From: Flavobacterium sp. JAD_PAG50586_2 | GTDB taxonomy: Bacteria; Bacteroidota; Bacteroidia; Flavobacteriales; Flavobacteriaceae | Length of the DNA: 64,000 nucleotides | NCBI GenBank assembly: GCA_023213215.1 | Contig: CP096136.1 | Location: 3,634,724 to 3,698,723 of the forward strand | Direction: 5' to 3' | Shown: piece after piece, positions 9,903-19,974 of the stretch | Layout: every line of letters begins with the position of its first letter | Position numbering within the stretch: position 1 is the first letter of the stretch | Program-made: the position numbers and the translations under genes | Notes under the pieces: model-generated | What the model was told of the DNA's origin: nothing | Seen by the model: only the letters and a program-made list of their open reading frames with translations | Databases searched by the model: none

Positions 9903-11090
9903 CTACTCTACAATAATCTTTTTGGTTATCCTTTTATCCGTTGTCTGTAAAACGGCGAGGTACATTCCTTTTGGCAAACCTTGTAACGGAACAGATTCAA
10001 TCAACTGGGCATTATCGACCTGCTTTTTGAATACTTCCTTTCCCTGCATATCGACCAAAGTGAAAGTGTACTTAGTATCTTTAATGTTTCCCAAATTAAT
10101 ATTTAGTGTATCCTTAGCCGGACTTGGATAAAAACTTACCTGATTGCTATTCTCAAAATCCGCATTTCCTAACGCTGAAGTGGCTGCAACGGCAAAGTGC
10201 ATTGTAGCTCCAATAAGTGCTTTGGCTACTTTGTAATTATAAACAGGATCCATATGAATCAACAAATCGGTATTGGTATGTTTATGCGTGGTCTCATTCT
10301 TTTCAAAAAGACCCGTTATCACTTCATTGTTGCTTTGAAACGACATATAATCAGAAGCATACGCATAAGACAAATGTGTATTTAATGTAGTGTACAATCC
10401 AACACAATTAATTAACTCATCAGTCATTTGAGAAGACTCGGCATTGTTTGTCGATGGATTGTTGTTTTGGTCTCTTTCGCAGGTTAAGGTATCGTTAACC
10501 AAACCGGCAACTCCACCAACTTCGTCAATGTTTATTACCAAACGAATGTCCATTTTAGGAGTAGTTCCGTTTACAATGTCGCTTACATAATGGCTACTTC
10601 CGTAAAGGCCATCTTCCTCCCCACTGAAATTGATGAATTTTATCGAATATTCTGTGGGTATGTTTCTCAGCAATCGGGCAGTTTCCAAAATAGATGCTAA
10701 GCCACTACCATTATCATTCGTTCCGGTTCCGCCAATCGAATCATAATGTCCACAAACAATAATAAAGGTATCCGGATAAACCGTACCAATTTTAGTTACT
10801 ATAAGATTTTTACAAACGGATGAAGAACCTACATAAGTATAGGAGTCTTCCTGTATTTGAGCAGCAGTATATCCAAATCCCAAGTACTTATTCTTTAACC
10901 AGTTCAATGTATTTTGCAGGGAAGCCGTTCCTCTTCGTTTTAATCCTAAATTTTCATAGGCTGTAAGGTTGTTGGTAATATTGGTTTGCGAACACTGTTC
11001 AACAATGGAAGCATAATAAGGAATATACTCCTGGCTAAATCCTTCCGCCGCTAACAACAAAAAGGATAATGAAAATAGTAGGTTTTTCAT
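9903..11090 (-). CDS. Secreted M28-family metallopeptidase with T9SS sorting domain
   Basis: 395 residues. A signal peptide (ends EGFSQ) precedes an M28 aminopeptidase domain. Zinc-site motifs are visible: CGHYDSIGGTGTNDNGSG (first His and bridging Asp), SGEEDGLYGSSHY (catalytic Glu pair), NIDEVGG (Asp) and HKHTNTD near residue 275 (second His). Residues about 315-395 form a T9SS type A sorting domain (FYPSPAKDTLNI, GMYLAVLQTTD, KKIIVE). It should cleave N-terminal residues from peptides outside the cell or at the surface. It is monocistronic by position. Family assignment is firm, the substrate is unknown. Confidence 0.92.
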   Translation of the reverse strand: MKNLLFSLSFLLLAAEGFSQEYIPYYASIVEQCSQTNITNNLTAYENLGLKRRGTASLQNTLNWLKNKYLGFGYTAAQIQEDSYTYVGSSSVCKNLIVTKIGTVYPDTFIIVCGHYDSIGGTGTNDNGSGLASILETARLLRNIPTEYSIKFINFSGEEDGLYGSSHYVSDIVNGTTPKMDIRLVINIDEVGGVAGLVNDTLTCERDQNNNPSTNNAESSQMTDELINCVGLYTTLNTHLSYAYASDYMSFQSNNEVITGLFEKNETTHKHTNTDLLIHMDPVYNYKVAKALIGATMHFAVAATSALGNADFENSNQVSFYPSPAKDTLNINLGNIKDTKYTFTLVDMQGKEVFKKQVDNAQLIESVPLQGLPKGMYLAVLQTTDKRITKKIIVE

Positions 11091-11373
11091 TTAAAATATA
11101 AAAATGATTGTTTGTTTTTTATTTGAATCGACAGCAAATGTAACGAAAAACAATTCAAATAATAGTTACACTTAAATTTTATTTTAGTAAAGACTTACTT
11201 AAAACTATGTTTTAAAATACTGAATGTCTGTCACTTAATACGACTTAAGATAAACTTAAGAAATCAATTAGGGAGTTTGGCATACCATTTGAAATGTACC
11301 TTACAACAAAATGAATTTGTTCGAAGAAGCTGAAAATCGAAAGAGTAAGCAAAAAACTCAAATTAGCATGATT

Positions 11374-11994
11374 ATGAAAAAAATTACCCTTTTAGTAGCT
11401 GGCATTTTACTGGTTGGAAGTGTAGCGAACGCATCAGCAATAATCAACAGATCTGATGAAGAAAGAATGACGGGATACAGCTTTGACGAGCCAATCTCAT
11501 TTACAGAAAGAGATATTGAGTTTTTCGTTTTCCCAAATGGAGAATTTGATTTCAACACACGTCCGGAAGACAATCAAGGCGATTATTTTTATAAAACCGC
11601 CGGAAAAAGAGGGACTGCAACTACAGCAAGAGGACCAGTTAATTATGGTGTTCGTATTGAGCACGATAGTTTTGGTAGAGTAAGAAGGATTGGTAACACA
11701 TTTATCAATTATGATAACAGGGATAGGGTAAGTCGTATCGGAACTGTTTATATGAAATACAATAGAACCGGTCTACTGCAAATTGGTGGTATGAAAATTG
11801 TATATAACCGTCGTGGAGACATTGTAGATACAATTGGTAACGTAAAAGGACGTGGTAACTATTATGGATATACAAATAATTATTACTACAACGACAACGC
11901 TTACACAGCATCAAATAACACTGATGACAATTACTACTACTATAAAGCAGACGGTACAAAAGCAAAAGTGGAAGACGATAAAGCTAGAAAATAA
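11374..11994 (+). CDS. Exported repeat protein with Asn/Tyr-rich tail, unknown function
   Basis: I take the ATG at 11374 (MKKITLLVAGILLVG...NASA) because it gives a clean signal peptide; an in-frame ATG at 11311 would bury it behind 21 charged residues. The mature protein has a repeated unit of about 20 residues of the type RIGNTFINYDNRDRV, RIGTVYMKYNRTG, QIGGMKIVYNRRG, followed by a tail very rich in Tyr and Asn and a charged end (KAKVEDDKARK). No enzyme motif is visible. It is probably periplasmic or surface-associated. A bidirectional terminator follows. Confidence 0.82.
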   Translation: MKKITLLVAGILLVGSVANASAIINRSDEERMTGYSFDEPISFTERDIEFFVFPNGEFDFNTRPEDNQGDYFYKTAGKRGTATTARGPVNYGVRIEHDSFGRVRRIGNTFINYDNRDRVSRIGTVYMKYNRTGLLQIGGMKIVYNRRGDIVDTIGNVKGRGNYYGYTNNYYYNDNAYTASNNTDDNYYYYKADGTKAKVEDDKARK

Positions 11995-11995
11995 A

Positions 11996-12025
11996 GTTAG
12001 GTTAGGTTAAGTTAAGTTAAGTTAG
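11996..12025. repeat. GTTAR pentanucleotide tandem repeat, six copies
   Basis: GTTAG, GTTAG, GTTAA, GTTAA, GTTAA, GTTAG directly after the stop of the repeat-protein gene and before the shared terminator. Confidence 0.8.
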
Positions 12026-12054
12026 ATTCAAGATTGATTGGTTAGGTTTTGATG

Positions 12055-12095
12055 AAAAAATCCCGCAAAGTGTAAAAACGATGCGGGATTTTTGT
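12055..12095. terminator. Bidirectional terminator between convergent genes
   Basis: AATCCCGCA and TGCGGGATT form a stem at 12059-12067 and 12082-12090, with an A-run before and a T-run after. It serves the exported repeat protein (+) and the sugar permease (-). Confidence 0.85.
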
Positions 12096-12112
12096 TTAAT
12101 ATAAACTAGCTA

Positions 12113-13549
12113 TTAATGTCCACCACTAATTTTTGTGTCAAAATCAATACCTTGGCTTTTTAATATCCCTTTCACTTTCCAGGCATAAAATGCCAAATAC
12201 GCAAAACAGACTACACCAACAACATAACTAACCTGAATATTTGAAATGTCGGCAATATAACCCTGAAGCCAGCTTACAATTCCACCACCCATAATCATCA
12301 TAATCAGAAAGCTACTTCCCTGGCTGGTGTTTTTACCTAATCCACTTATGGCTAAAGTAAAAATACAAGGCCATAATGTACTGCAGAATAATCCAACAGA
12401 TGTAAATGCATAAACACTAACCATCCCATCTGTAGCCATTCCAACTAATAATGCTGCGATTCCCAAGAAAGAGAAAATCAATAACATTCTAGCCGGATTC
12501 CCTTTACTGGCCATATCGGCAAAAATCAACACCAATATGATTAATCCATATACATAAAATGGCGTTAAATCATGATTCATGAATTTGTTCACTCCAAGGA
12601 AAACCCCGAAAGCCAAATAAGGTGCAATAAAACGTAATATCTTCTGAAGATTCATATCATCTGTAAACGCTTCAACCGCGCCGGTCCAACGACCAATCAT
12701 CAAACTTGCCCAATACAATGAAATGAAAGGCGCAATATCTTTGGTTAGAAAACCTAAATTCTTCTCCATGTAAGCTGGGAGATTACTTGCTGTAGAAACT
12801 TCAACACCAACGTAAACAAATATTCCAATCATTCCCAAAATCAATTGCGGATATTTTAAAGCAGAACTTCTATTGTTTTTTGCATCGCCTTCAACTTCCA
12901 CTACCGCTTCTGGTTTGTCCGGAAGAGAGGAAAATTTCAATAGCACAGCAACTATTAAAAATGCAGCACCTAGAACTAAATATGGAACTTTTACACTTTC
13001 AATACTCATATCCGTATTACCTGAAGTAGCCGAACCAAAAATGGCAAAGCTTACAATCAATGGACCAATTGTTGTTCCTAAATTGTTAATTCCACCTGCC
13101 ATTGTTAACCTTTGTGAACCCGTTTTAATAGGTCCCAAAGCGATAGCGAGCGGATTGGCTACCGTTTGTTGCAACGAAAATCCAAGTGCCACAATAAATA
13201 ACCCGGAAAGCATTAATGGAAATGAACCGCTATTAGCTGCTGGATAAAATAATAACGTTCCCAAGGCAGAAATTACAAGTCCTAATGCCAACGAGTTCTT
13301 GTATCCAATCCTATTGATTAAATCGCCTTTGGTCAGATAGGAAATAATCATATATATAATAGAACCTACAGTATAAGCTACATAAAAAGCAACCGAAACA
13401 AGTTGGCTTTCGCCCTGAGACAAATTAAAGGCTTTCTTGAAAACAGGAATTAATATGTCATTACTGGCGGCAACGAATCCCCAGAAAAAGAATACCGTGA
13501 CTAAGGGAATGAATTGTGCCCAATTGGTTTTTACATTTTGCGTACTCAT
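12113..13549 (-). CDS. FHS-family MFS sugar permease (FucP/GluP-like)
   Basis: 478 residues with about twelve hydrophobic segments and a GDLINRIGYKNS loop typical of the major facilitator superfamily. Features of the fucose/glucose/galactose:H+ symporter group are FFFWGFVAASND at the first helix, QQTVANPLAIALGP and NNLGTTIGPLI. It would import a hexose or a small oligosaccharide across the inner membrane. It lies 18 bp downstream of the GH97 alpha-glucosidase gene on the same strand, so the pair probably frees glucose in the periplasm and takes it up. The sugar itself is inferred from this pairing. Confidence 0.9.
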   Translation of the reverse strand: MSTQNVKTNWAQFIPLVTVFFFWGFVAASNDILIPVFKKAFNLSQGESQLVSVAFYVAYTVGSIIYMIISYLTKGDLINRIGYKNSLALGLVISALGTLLFYPAANSGSFPLMLSGLFIVALGFSLQQTVANPLAIALGPIKTGSQRLTMAGGINNLGTTIGPLIVSFAIFGSATSGNTDMSIESVKVPYLVLGAAFLIVAVLLKFSSLPDKPEAVVEVEGDAKNNRSSALKYPQLILGMIGIFVYVGVEVSTASNLPAYMEKNLGFLTKDIAPFISLYWASLMIGRWTGAVEAFTDDMNLQKILRFIAPYLAFGVFLGVNKFMNHDLTPFYVYGLIILVLIFADMASKGNPARMLLIFSFLGIAALLVGMATDGMVSVYAFTSVGLFCSTLWPCIFTLAISGLGKNTSQGSSFLIMMIMGGGIVSWLQGYIADISNIQVSYVVGVVCFAYLAFYAWKVKGILKSQGIDFDTKISGGH

Positions 13550-13567
13550 AAAAAATTTGGTTTTTGG

Positions 13568-15669
13568 TTAGTTGATTGGTTTAAACGAAATGGCTGTGCC
13601 GCCACCTTTAGCCAAATGTAATTTAATTTTTGATTTCGATGTCACCTGTATAGTTTTTATAGCATATGATTTTGGATTCTTCTCCCAATCCGCGTCTGCA
13701 CCATCCTGATAAACAATAGCTTGGTATTTTTTGTTTGGTGAAAGAAAATCGAGTTTAATCTCAGTATCGCGTGCATTTTCATCGGTGATGGCACCCAAAA
13801 ACCAGTTTTCTGAATGTTTATCCTTACGTGCAACCGTTAGATAATCTCCCGGCTCAGCTTCTAAATACCTTGAATCCTGCCAATCCATGGCCACATCTTT
13901 TATAAACTGAAAGGCATCTAAATGTTTCTCGTAATTCTCCGGTAAATCGGCAGCCATTTGTAAAGGCGAATACATAGTTACATATAAGGCTAATTGTTTT
14001 GCCAAAGTTGTATGAACCTGCTCTTTTTCCTATCCGGAAGATAAGTATCCATTTTCATTTCAAAAATCCCCGGAGTGTAATCCATTGGTCCGCCTAATAA
14101 TCTTGTAAACGGTAAAATTGTTTCGTGCATCGGTGGATTCCCATTACTCCAGGCATTGAATTCATTCCCTCTCGCCGCTTCTGCCGCAATATAATTTGGA
14201 TAAGTCCTGCTGTAACCTGTTGGCCTCGAACTTTCATGTGAATTTACCATTAATTTGTTTTCCGCCATGCGTCGTGCCACATAGTTGAAGTGGTTTACCA
14301 TAGTTTGCCCGTCGTGGAATTCGCCTCGTGGTATGATCCTTCCAACATAACCCGATTTTACAGCCGGATAACCGTATTGTTTCATTAAATTCATAGCTCT
14401 GTCCAAATGTCGTTCATAGTTTGCCACTGAACCCGAAGTCTCATGGTGCATAATCATCTTCACTCCTTTGGATTTGGCATACTCATTCACTTCTTTTAAA
14501 TCAAAATCAGGGTAAGGTGTAGTAAAATCAAAAACTTCTTCTTTCCAGTTCCCAAACCAGTCTTCCCAACCAGCATTCCAGCCTTCCACTAAAACTCCAT
14601 CAAAACCATTTTTGGCCGCAAAATCAATATAGCGTTTTGTATTTTGTGTAGTTGCTCCGTGTTTTCCAGTTGGCTTCAATTGGCCATCAGCAGCATTTTG
14701 CGCATTTTGTGAACCTGCATAATCCCAGGTCGATTTTCCCACATGCATTTCCCACCAAATCCCAACATATTTCATTGGTTTAATCCATGAAGTATCTTCA
14801 ATCTTAGAAGGTTCGTTTAGATTCAGAATCATTTTAGACCCGACAATAGTACGTGCGTCATCACTAATCATAATAGTTCGCCAAGGTGAAACGCAGGGTG
14901 TCTGTAAATAAGCCTTATCGCTAATAGCATTTGGAACTAAGCGAGAAGTCAGGCCAAATGTTTTTACATCTAAATCTAAATGCATTACCGGGTAATTCAC
15001 CACCGCCGCTTCGAAGATATTCATATAGATATTATCTGTAGATTTCATCATTAATGGAGACTGAATAACATATTTCCCTGCTATGCTTTTTAATCCGATG
15101 CCGTTATTCTTATCAATGTTGTCTGTATTGATTTCGGAAAGTTTGCTTTCGGTATACACGTATTCCTGGCTGTCGAAATCACCCGGAAGCCAAAAAGTCT
15201 TGTGATTACCGGTCAAATTAAACTCTGATTTTTCATCCGAAATGATAAAATAATCCAGTTTCGGCTGCTTTGGGAATTCATACCTAAAAGCTACACCTTC
15301 ATCAAAAACCCTGAAAATGATATTCAGTCTTCTACTCGTTGTCTTTTGTGAAAGCGCAATGGTCATTTCTTTATAACTATTTTTGATATTAGATTGCTCT
15401 CCTAAAACTGGCTGCCAGGTTTCATTAACCGTTTTATAACCTATGCTGTCAATGCTGAAAGCCGAAACCAAATCGCCACCGTCTTTTAATTTGATCCCTA
15501 AATTGCTTTGGACGACAATAGGTTTACTTTTATACGAAACTGTATAACCTGGTTTTCCACTATCTGATAAAGAAAAGGTAAGCGTGATTTGCTTTGAAGG
15601 CGATTGTACAATTTGTGCAGTAAGCTTTGCTCCAACGAGTAATAATGCTACTAATGTGATTTTCTTCAT
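13568..15669 (-). CDS. susB: GH97 alpha-glucosidase, SusB-like (one frame break)
   Basis: About 700 residues when mended. A signal peptide (MKKITLVALLLVGAKLTAQ) indicates periplasmic location. An N-terminal beta-sandwich leads into the catalytic barrel with VEGWNAGWEDWFGNW, MHHETSG, NSHESSRPTG and ARGNEF. The Glu residues in these last three motifs correspond to the calcium-dependent inverting SusB type, which cuts alpha-glucosidic bonds. The C-terminal domain (LAKQLALYVTMYSPLQMAAD onward) lies in another frame. Five T at 14024-14028 should probably be six, restoring RKKEQVHTTLAKQ. It lies just before the MFS permease gene, but no SusC/SusD pair is visible nearby. Confidence 0.9.
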
Positions 15670-15703
15670 AAAAAATAATTTTGCTAAATATAGCTACTTT
15701 TTA

Positions 15704-15733
15704 AAAACAAAAAATCCCGAACCAGTCGGGATT
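15704..15733 (-). terminator. Terminator of the saccharopine-dehydrogenase-like gene
   Basis: Minus-strand stem AATCCCGA, loop CTGGT, TCGGGATT followed by a T-rich run, about 32 bp after the stop codon and before the GH97 start. Confidence 0.8.
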
Positions 15734-15764
15734 ATTATATAGTTATTAACTTAGGAAGTTTATA

Positions 15765-16982
15765 TTAGCTATGAACTACATTTCCGTCTACATAATCCTG
15801 TAGATAAGCAAAACGCGGCGTCAGTTTTCCATTTTCCGTTATTTTTGCCCTTTCGAGAATGCCGTCCTTATCTCCGTTGAAGAAAGCCGGAATCACATGC
15901 TCCATAAACATTTCCCCAAAACCTTCGCTGGCATCTTTTGGCAACTCACACGGCAGGTTGTCCACAGACATTACGACTATCGCTCCTGGATGCGAATAGG
16001 GAACTTCTTTGTCTTCAGATGGAAGGTATCCAAATATTGGATCGGCAATGGTAGAGGCTTTTATTGTGCAGGCAATTGGTCCGTCAACATCGCAGGAAAT
16101 ATCGGCTACAACTTTTATTTTATTATCAGCTGCATTAAGCATTTCACGCGTTAAGATATCTGGCGAACCATTGGCATGGAAATGTCCAGCCATGAAAATA
16201 TCAGCTACTTTGGTAAAACGTTCGAAGTTTGAAGTATATTCTTGTGGGTTTTTATAGAAATCACTATTGCTTTCGGGAACCGTTCCGTCTATTCTTTTGT
16301 TATAGTCCAACACATCAATTTGTGTATAAACTGGCTGTGAGTATATTTTGTTTAAGAAATCGTCTGGCGAAACCTGTTTAAGCTTCATTCCGTCCAAAAT
16401 CTCCTTTGCGCCCATTCCAACTTTTCCGTGACCCGTCAATACAATCTTGATATTAGGCAGCACCTGTCTTTTCAAACGAATGATTAAATCTTCCTTTGTC
16501 TGCAAGGTTTCCGCTTTGGGAAGCGTGAACATGTCGAATTTTATTCCAAATGCCCTAAAACCATTATAAGCTCCTACAATTCCGGCGTAACGTCCGAAAC
16601 CGATTAAGCGTTTATTATTGGCATCGACAATAGTTTCATGATCATAAAGTTCAATGTTCTTTTCCAATATGGCCTGAAGCAGTTTTTGATTGTGTAGCTG
16701 CTTTTTAATAGTATGGGAAAAGAAAAAGTACTTCTTATTTGGAATAAGATAATCCACCGGAATCTCCTTTACTCCAAAGAAAATATCGCAGTCGGAAATA
16801 TCGTCGGTAACTTCTATACCCAAATTTCTATAAGCGTCATCATTAAAAACCCTGATATCCGAGCTTTCCACTTTTATTACCGCATCAGGATGTTCCTTTT
16901 GTAAACGAACTAATTCCTCTGGAGTAAAAACTACTCTTCTGTCTGGTGGGTTTTTTCTTTCTTTGATAATTCCGAATCGCAT
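15765..16982 (-). CDS. AlaDH/PNT-type oxidoreductase, saccharopine dehydrogenase-like
   Basis: 405 residues. The N terminus (MRFGIIKERKNPPDRRVVFTP, with ELVRLQKEHP) matches the alanine dehydrogenase/transhydrogenase N-terminal fold. The central Rossmann part has VLTGHGKVGMGAKE, a degenerate dinucleotide loop, and ADISCDVDGPIACTIKASTI resembles LYS1-type saccharopine dehydrogenases (NAD+, lysine-forming). The reaction would be NAD(P)-linked oxidation of an amino-acid adduct in the cytoplasm, in lysine metabolism. The exact substrate is uncertain. Its -7 box lies five bases upstream of the start, so the transcript may be nearly leaderless. A strong terminator follows. Confidence 0.8.
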   Translation of the reverse strand: MRFGIIKERKNPPDRRVVFTPEELVRLQKEHPDAVIKVESSDIRVFNDDAYRNLGIEVTDDISDCDIFFGVKEIPVDYLIPNKKYFFFSHTIKKQLHNQKLLQAILEKNIELYDHETIVDANNKRLIGFGRYAGIVGAYNGFRAFGIKFDMFTLPKAETLQTKEDLIIRLKRQVLPNIKIVLTGHGKVGMGAKEILDGMKLKQVSPDDFLNKIYSQPVYTQIDVLDYNKRIDGTVPESNSDFYKNPQEYTSNFERFTKVADIFMAGHFHANGSPDILTREMLNAADNKIKVVADISCDVDGPIACTIKASTIADPIFGYLPSEDKEVPYSHPGAIVVMSVDNLPCELPKDASEGFGEMFMEHVIPAFFNGDKDGILERAKITENGKLTPRFAYLQDYVDGNVVHS

Positions 16983-16986
16983 AGGG

Positions 16987-16994
16987 CAAATTTA
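16987..16994 (-). promoter_or_regulatory. Bacteroidota -7 box, saccharopine-dehydrogenase-like gene
   Basis: TAAATTTG on the minus strand, five bases from the start codon. A second match, TACTTTTG, lies at 17003-17010. Confidence 0.5.
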
Positions 16995-17171
16995 TTTGAC
17001 GCCAAAAGTAATCGTAACGAAATCGATTTCAAAGCTTTTTATAAAAAATAACATTTCATTAAATTAAATCGGATTACTCTGCCTTCTGTGCCAATTTGCT
17101 GTTAAAACTGCATTGTGGAAAACATGTTAATAGGTTTCCTAAAAAGTAATTTTATACCTTTATTGAATACT

Positions 17172-17179
17172 TATATTTG
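17172..17179 (+). promoter_or_regulatory. Bacteroidota -7 box, serine hydrolase operon
   Basis: TATATTTG matches TAnnTTTG and lies 22 bp before the ATG at 17201. This also argues against an upstream TTG start at 17177, which lies inside the box. Confidence 0.6.
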
Positions 17180-17200
17180 TTTTTTTTCAATACCACTATA

Positions 17201-18403
17201 ATGACATCCAGATTCCCTTTATATACCACCCAATTATTAGCAATACTTCTTTTTCTCACTGTTTCCTGCTCTAAACAGGAAAAGACTGAAGAGGCCATTG
17301 TCAAAGTCAACAAAGACGGCCTTCCGATAATGATGCCTATGCAGGAAGAAATGCCCAAACTGAAAAAAGCATACGTCGATGATAAGAAATATGGCGTAAG
17401 CCGTTTCTTTGAAAAAATATGGTCGGAGAAAAATGACAATGTTGCCTTTCTGGTAGCAAAAGACGGTCAGATAATCTATGAAAACTACATGGGTTTTGCC
17501 AACAAAAGAACAGGCGAAATGATAACCAAAAACATGCCTCTGCACATTGCTTCGGTTAGTAAGGTAATAACGTCTACTGCTGTGCTGATGCTTATTGATG
17601 CCAACAAACTAAAGCTCGACCAAAAGGTAAATACCATCATCCCTAATTTTCCCTATGAAGATGTGACAATCCAAACGCTGCTAAACCATAGAAGCGGTAT
17701 GAGGAATTACGCTTACTTTACAGATAAAGGAAACTGGGACAGGCATAAGACGCTGACTAACGAAGATATCATAAAGGTAATGGTTGAAAAGGATATCAAA
17801 CAGGAAACTAAAACCGATACGCACTTTAGCTATTGTAATACGAATTACGCAGTTCTTGCACTCATCATCGAAAAAGTGACGGGACTTACTTATCCCGAAG
17901 CCATGAAACAAATGATATTTGAACCTTTAGGAATGTCCAATACCTTTGTTTTTGATATTACAAAAGACCGCGACATTATTGCACCATCCTACAAAGGAAA
18001 CAACATGGAAATCGGTATTGATTATCTGGACGGAATCTATGGCGATAAGAACATCTATTCTACACCAAGGGATATCCTCAAGTTTGACAAAGCCCGATAT
18101 GCCGCTTTCTTCCTGAACGCTGATTTGCTTAAAAAAGTCTATAAAGGTTACAGTTACGAAGCCAAAGGTTCCAGAAACTACGGTTTAGGCATCAGGATGA
18201 TGGAATGGGAAAAAGGCGAACCATTCTTTTACCACAACGGCTGGTGGCACGGTAACACTTCTTGCTTCATCAATATGAGAAAAGAGAAAATTACTATGAT
18301 TGTACTGTCCAATAAATACACGCACAAAACCTGGCAAACTAAAAAACTTGCTTCTCTCTTTGGCGACTATCCGTTTAAACTGGATGATGGCGGTTTGGAG
18401 TAA
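17201..18403 (+). CDS. Class C beta-lactamase-type serine hydrolase lipoprotein
   Basis: 400 residues from the ATG at 17201. The signal ends in a lipobox (LTVSC), so it is a lipid-anchored envelope protein. Active-site motifs of the penicillin-binding/esterase fold are present: SVSK (SxxK), YCNTNY (YxN) and HNGWWHG in place of the KTG box. NHRSGMRNY is the usual LLxHxSG loop. Such proteins are DD-peptidases, D-amino-acid esterases or beta-lactamases; the substrate cannot be told here. The stop overlaps the DUF2809 start (TAATG), indicating translational coupling. Confidence 0.9.
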   Translation: MTSRFPLYTTQLLAILLFLTVSCSKQEKTEEAIVKVNKDGLPIMMPMQEEMPKLKKAYVDDKKYGVSRFFEKIWSEKNDNVAFLVAKDGQIIYENYMGFANKRTGEMITKNMPLHIASVSKVITSTAVLMLIDANKLKLDQKVNTIIPNFPYEDVTIQTLLNHRSGMRNYAYFTDKGNWDRHKTLTNEDIIKVMVEKDIKQETKTDTHFSYCNTNYAVLALIIEKVTGLTYPEAMKQMIFEPLGMSNTFVFDITKDRDIIAPSYKGNNMEIGIDYLDGIYGDKNIYSTPRDILKFDKARYAAFFLNADLLKKVYKGYSYEAKGSRNYGLGIRMMEWEKGEPFFYHNGWWHGNTSCFINMRKEKITMIVLSNKYTHKTWQTKKLASLFGDYPFKLDDGGLE

Positions 18404-18777
18404 TGCTGAAATTCGATAAAACATACTTCCTTTTATTTTGCCTTCTCTTTCTAGTGGAAGTGCTAATTGCCCTTTTTGTTCATGACACTATAATCCGACC
18501 GTATGTTGGCGATTTGTTGGTGGTAATTTTGATTTACTGCTTTATCAAATCATTTCTTGATGTAAGGGTTTTTCCAGCCGCAATATTCGTACTACTCTTT
18601 TCGTTCGGTGTCGAGCTGCTGCAGTATTTTACCATTGTTGAAAAGCTTGGTCTCCAAAACTCAAAAGTAGCTTCCACCATTATTGGAACTTCATTTGAAT
18701 GGATCGATATCCTTGCGTATCTTGTCGGAATTATTATTGTGCTTGTTATTGAAAAAGCAAGGCCAAAAAACGGATAA
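18403..18777 (+). CDS. DUF2809 (VanZ-like) integral membrane protein
   Basis: 124 residues, mostly hydrophobic, with about four transmembrane segments. RPYVGDLLVVILIY and SFGVELLQYF are typical of DUF2809, and FEWIDILAYLVG resembles the end of VanZ-type proteins. Its start overlaps the stop of the serine hydrolase lipoprotein, so both are likely made together at the envelope. The biochemical role of DUF2809 is not known to me. Confidence 0.85.
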   Translation: MLKFDKTYFLLFCLLFLVEVLIALFVHDTIIRPYVGDLLVVILIYCFIKSFLDVRVFPAAIFVLLFSFGVELLQYFTIVEKLGLQNSKVASTIIGTSFEWIDILAYLVGIIIVLVIEKARPKNG

Positions 18778-18842
18778 CAGAAACCATTGCTTTTTTGCTA
18801 TATTTGAACATTGCCATCGGCGATTCAACCAATAGTAAACCC

Positions 18843-19877
18843 ATGACTCAAAACCATAAACTCAGCAAACAACTCGAATTAACCAACGAGCAGACTTCTC
18901 CGCTATTCCGCATCATGTGGATACAGAACCGTGACGAACCTCACAGAAGGCATTTTGAAAACAACATCTGCGCGTTTCACATTGGTAATGGATTTATCCT
19001 TTCGGTAGCACATAATCTAAAGGTCGAAGCTAATATTTTCAAGTCTATTGACAATGCTTTATACCTTACCTCCATTTTTCCATTGCTAAATACAGAGCAA
19101 CGACAGCTATTTGAAAATTGCTATCCATTGGAACCGGGAAGCGAAAAACGATACGCCAATATTACCAATCCAAACGATTTCCAGACCATTATCAATCTGC
19201 TAAAGCAAATCAATTTTGATACCCGTTGGACCACCATGATGAAACGTGGTGTCAGCAGGCCACATTTGGTAATTCAGTTCAGCAATGATTTGTTTTTTAA
19301 CAATCCCGAACTTTCGCAACACTTTAACCATATTACCTCTTTTGCCGAGCCAGGCATTCAACGACATACTTTTTTAGTTGAAGTAGAATTAGTGGAAGGT
19401 TTTTATAATGAAGATATTGCCTTGTATAAAATTATAAATACACCTCAGGCTGTTATTGATGCCATGCCTCATCTCGAAATAGATTATACGATTTTAGACG
19501 ATAATACCGAAAATTATTACTGCCTGCAGAGTTCACCCACCAGCGAAATTGGAAAGCTGCTCAACAAAGCACAAATAGATGGTTTCACTGAACACTTTGC
19601 GATTTTCAACGAACGTTTTGAAGGAAATTACAACCTGGAAGGACTGCGTTACCTAATTAAAGGTTATTTCAGGTTTGGCTCTTCCGGTGCGCCTTATGTG
19701 GTATATGATTCTCAAACCAACACCTTTAAGGTCAATGCTGTGCAGAGTGAAGCCTGCCCAATACAGCTTTCGATCAACAATCAGCGTGATGGCAATTTTC
19801 AGTATGTGAATGCTATCGCATCGCCTTTACAGATTATAAAGGAAAGATTGGAGAAGCATTTAAACGCTTCTACTTAA
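18843..19877 (+). CDS. Cytosolic trypsin-like serine protease
   Basis: 344 residues from the ATG at 18843; an upstream TTG at 18795 is less likely. There is no signal peptide. A trypsin-fold triad can be read: GNGFILSVAHN (His), NEDIALYKI (Asp) and FRFGSSGAPYV (Ser in GSSGAP). About 200 residues between His and Asp are unlike ordinary trypsins. No receptor or sensor domain is fused. Such stand-alone cytoplasmic trypsin-like proteins occur as effectors in some defence operons, but no such partner is present here. It follows DUF2809 by 65 bp on the same strand and may be in the same transcript. Confidence 0.75.
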   Translation: MTQNHKLSKQLELTNEQTSPLFRIMWIQNRDEPHRRHFENNICAFHIGNGFILSVAHNLKVEANIFKSIDNALYLTSIFPLLNTEQRQLFENCYPLEPGSEKRYANITNPNDFQTIINLLKQINFDTRWTTMMKRGVSRPHLVIQFSNDLFFNNPELSQHFNHITSFAEPGIQRHTFLVEVELVEGFYNEDIALYKIINTPQAVIDAMPHLEIDYTILDDNTENYYCLQSSPTSEIGKLLNKAQIDGFTEHFAIFNERFEGNYNLEGLRYLIKGYFRFGSSGAPYVVYDSQTNTFKVNAVQSEACPIQLSINNQRDGNFQYVNAIASPLQIIKERLEKHLNAST

Positions 19878-19974
19878 AAAATTTATAAGTCTATTTATTA
19901 TTCCGGCTAGGGAAGAATCTCATCCTGTTTTAATTTGACGGGATTCGTCCTTTAAATAATTTGTGGTTTGTCGT

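Noticed and set aside
11311..11373. Upstream ATG start for the exported repeat protein
   Set aside because: It would place 21 charged residues before a signal peptide; the ATG at 11374 gives a normal one.
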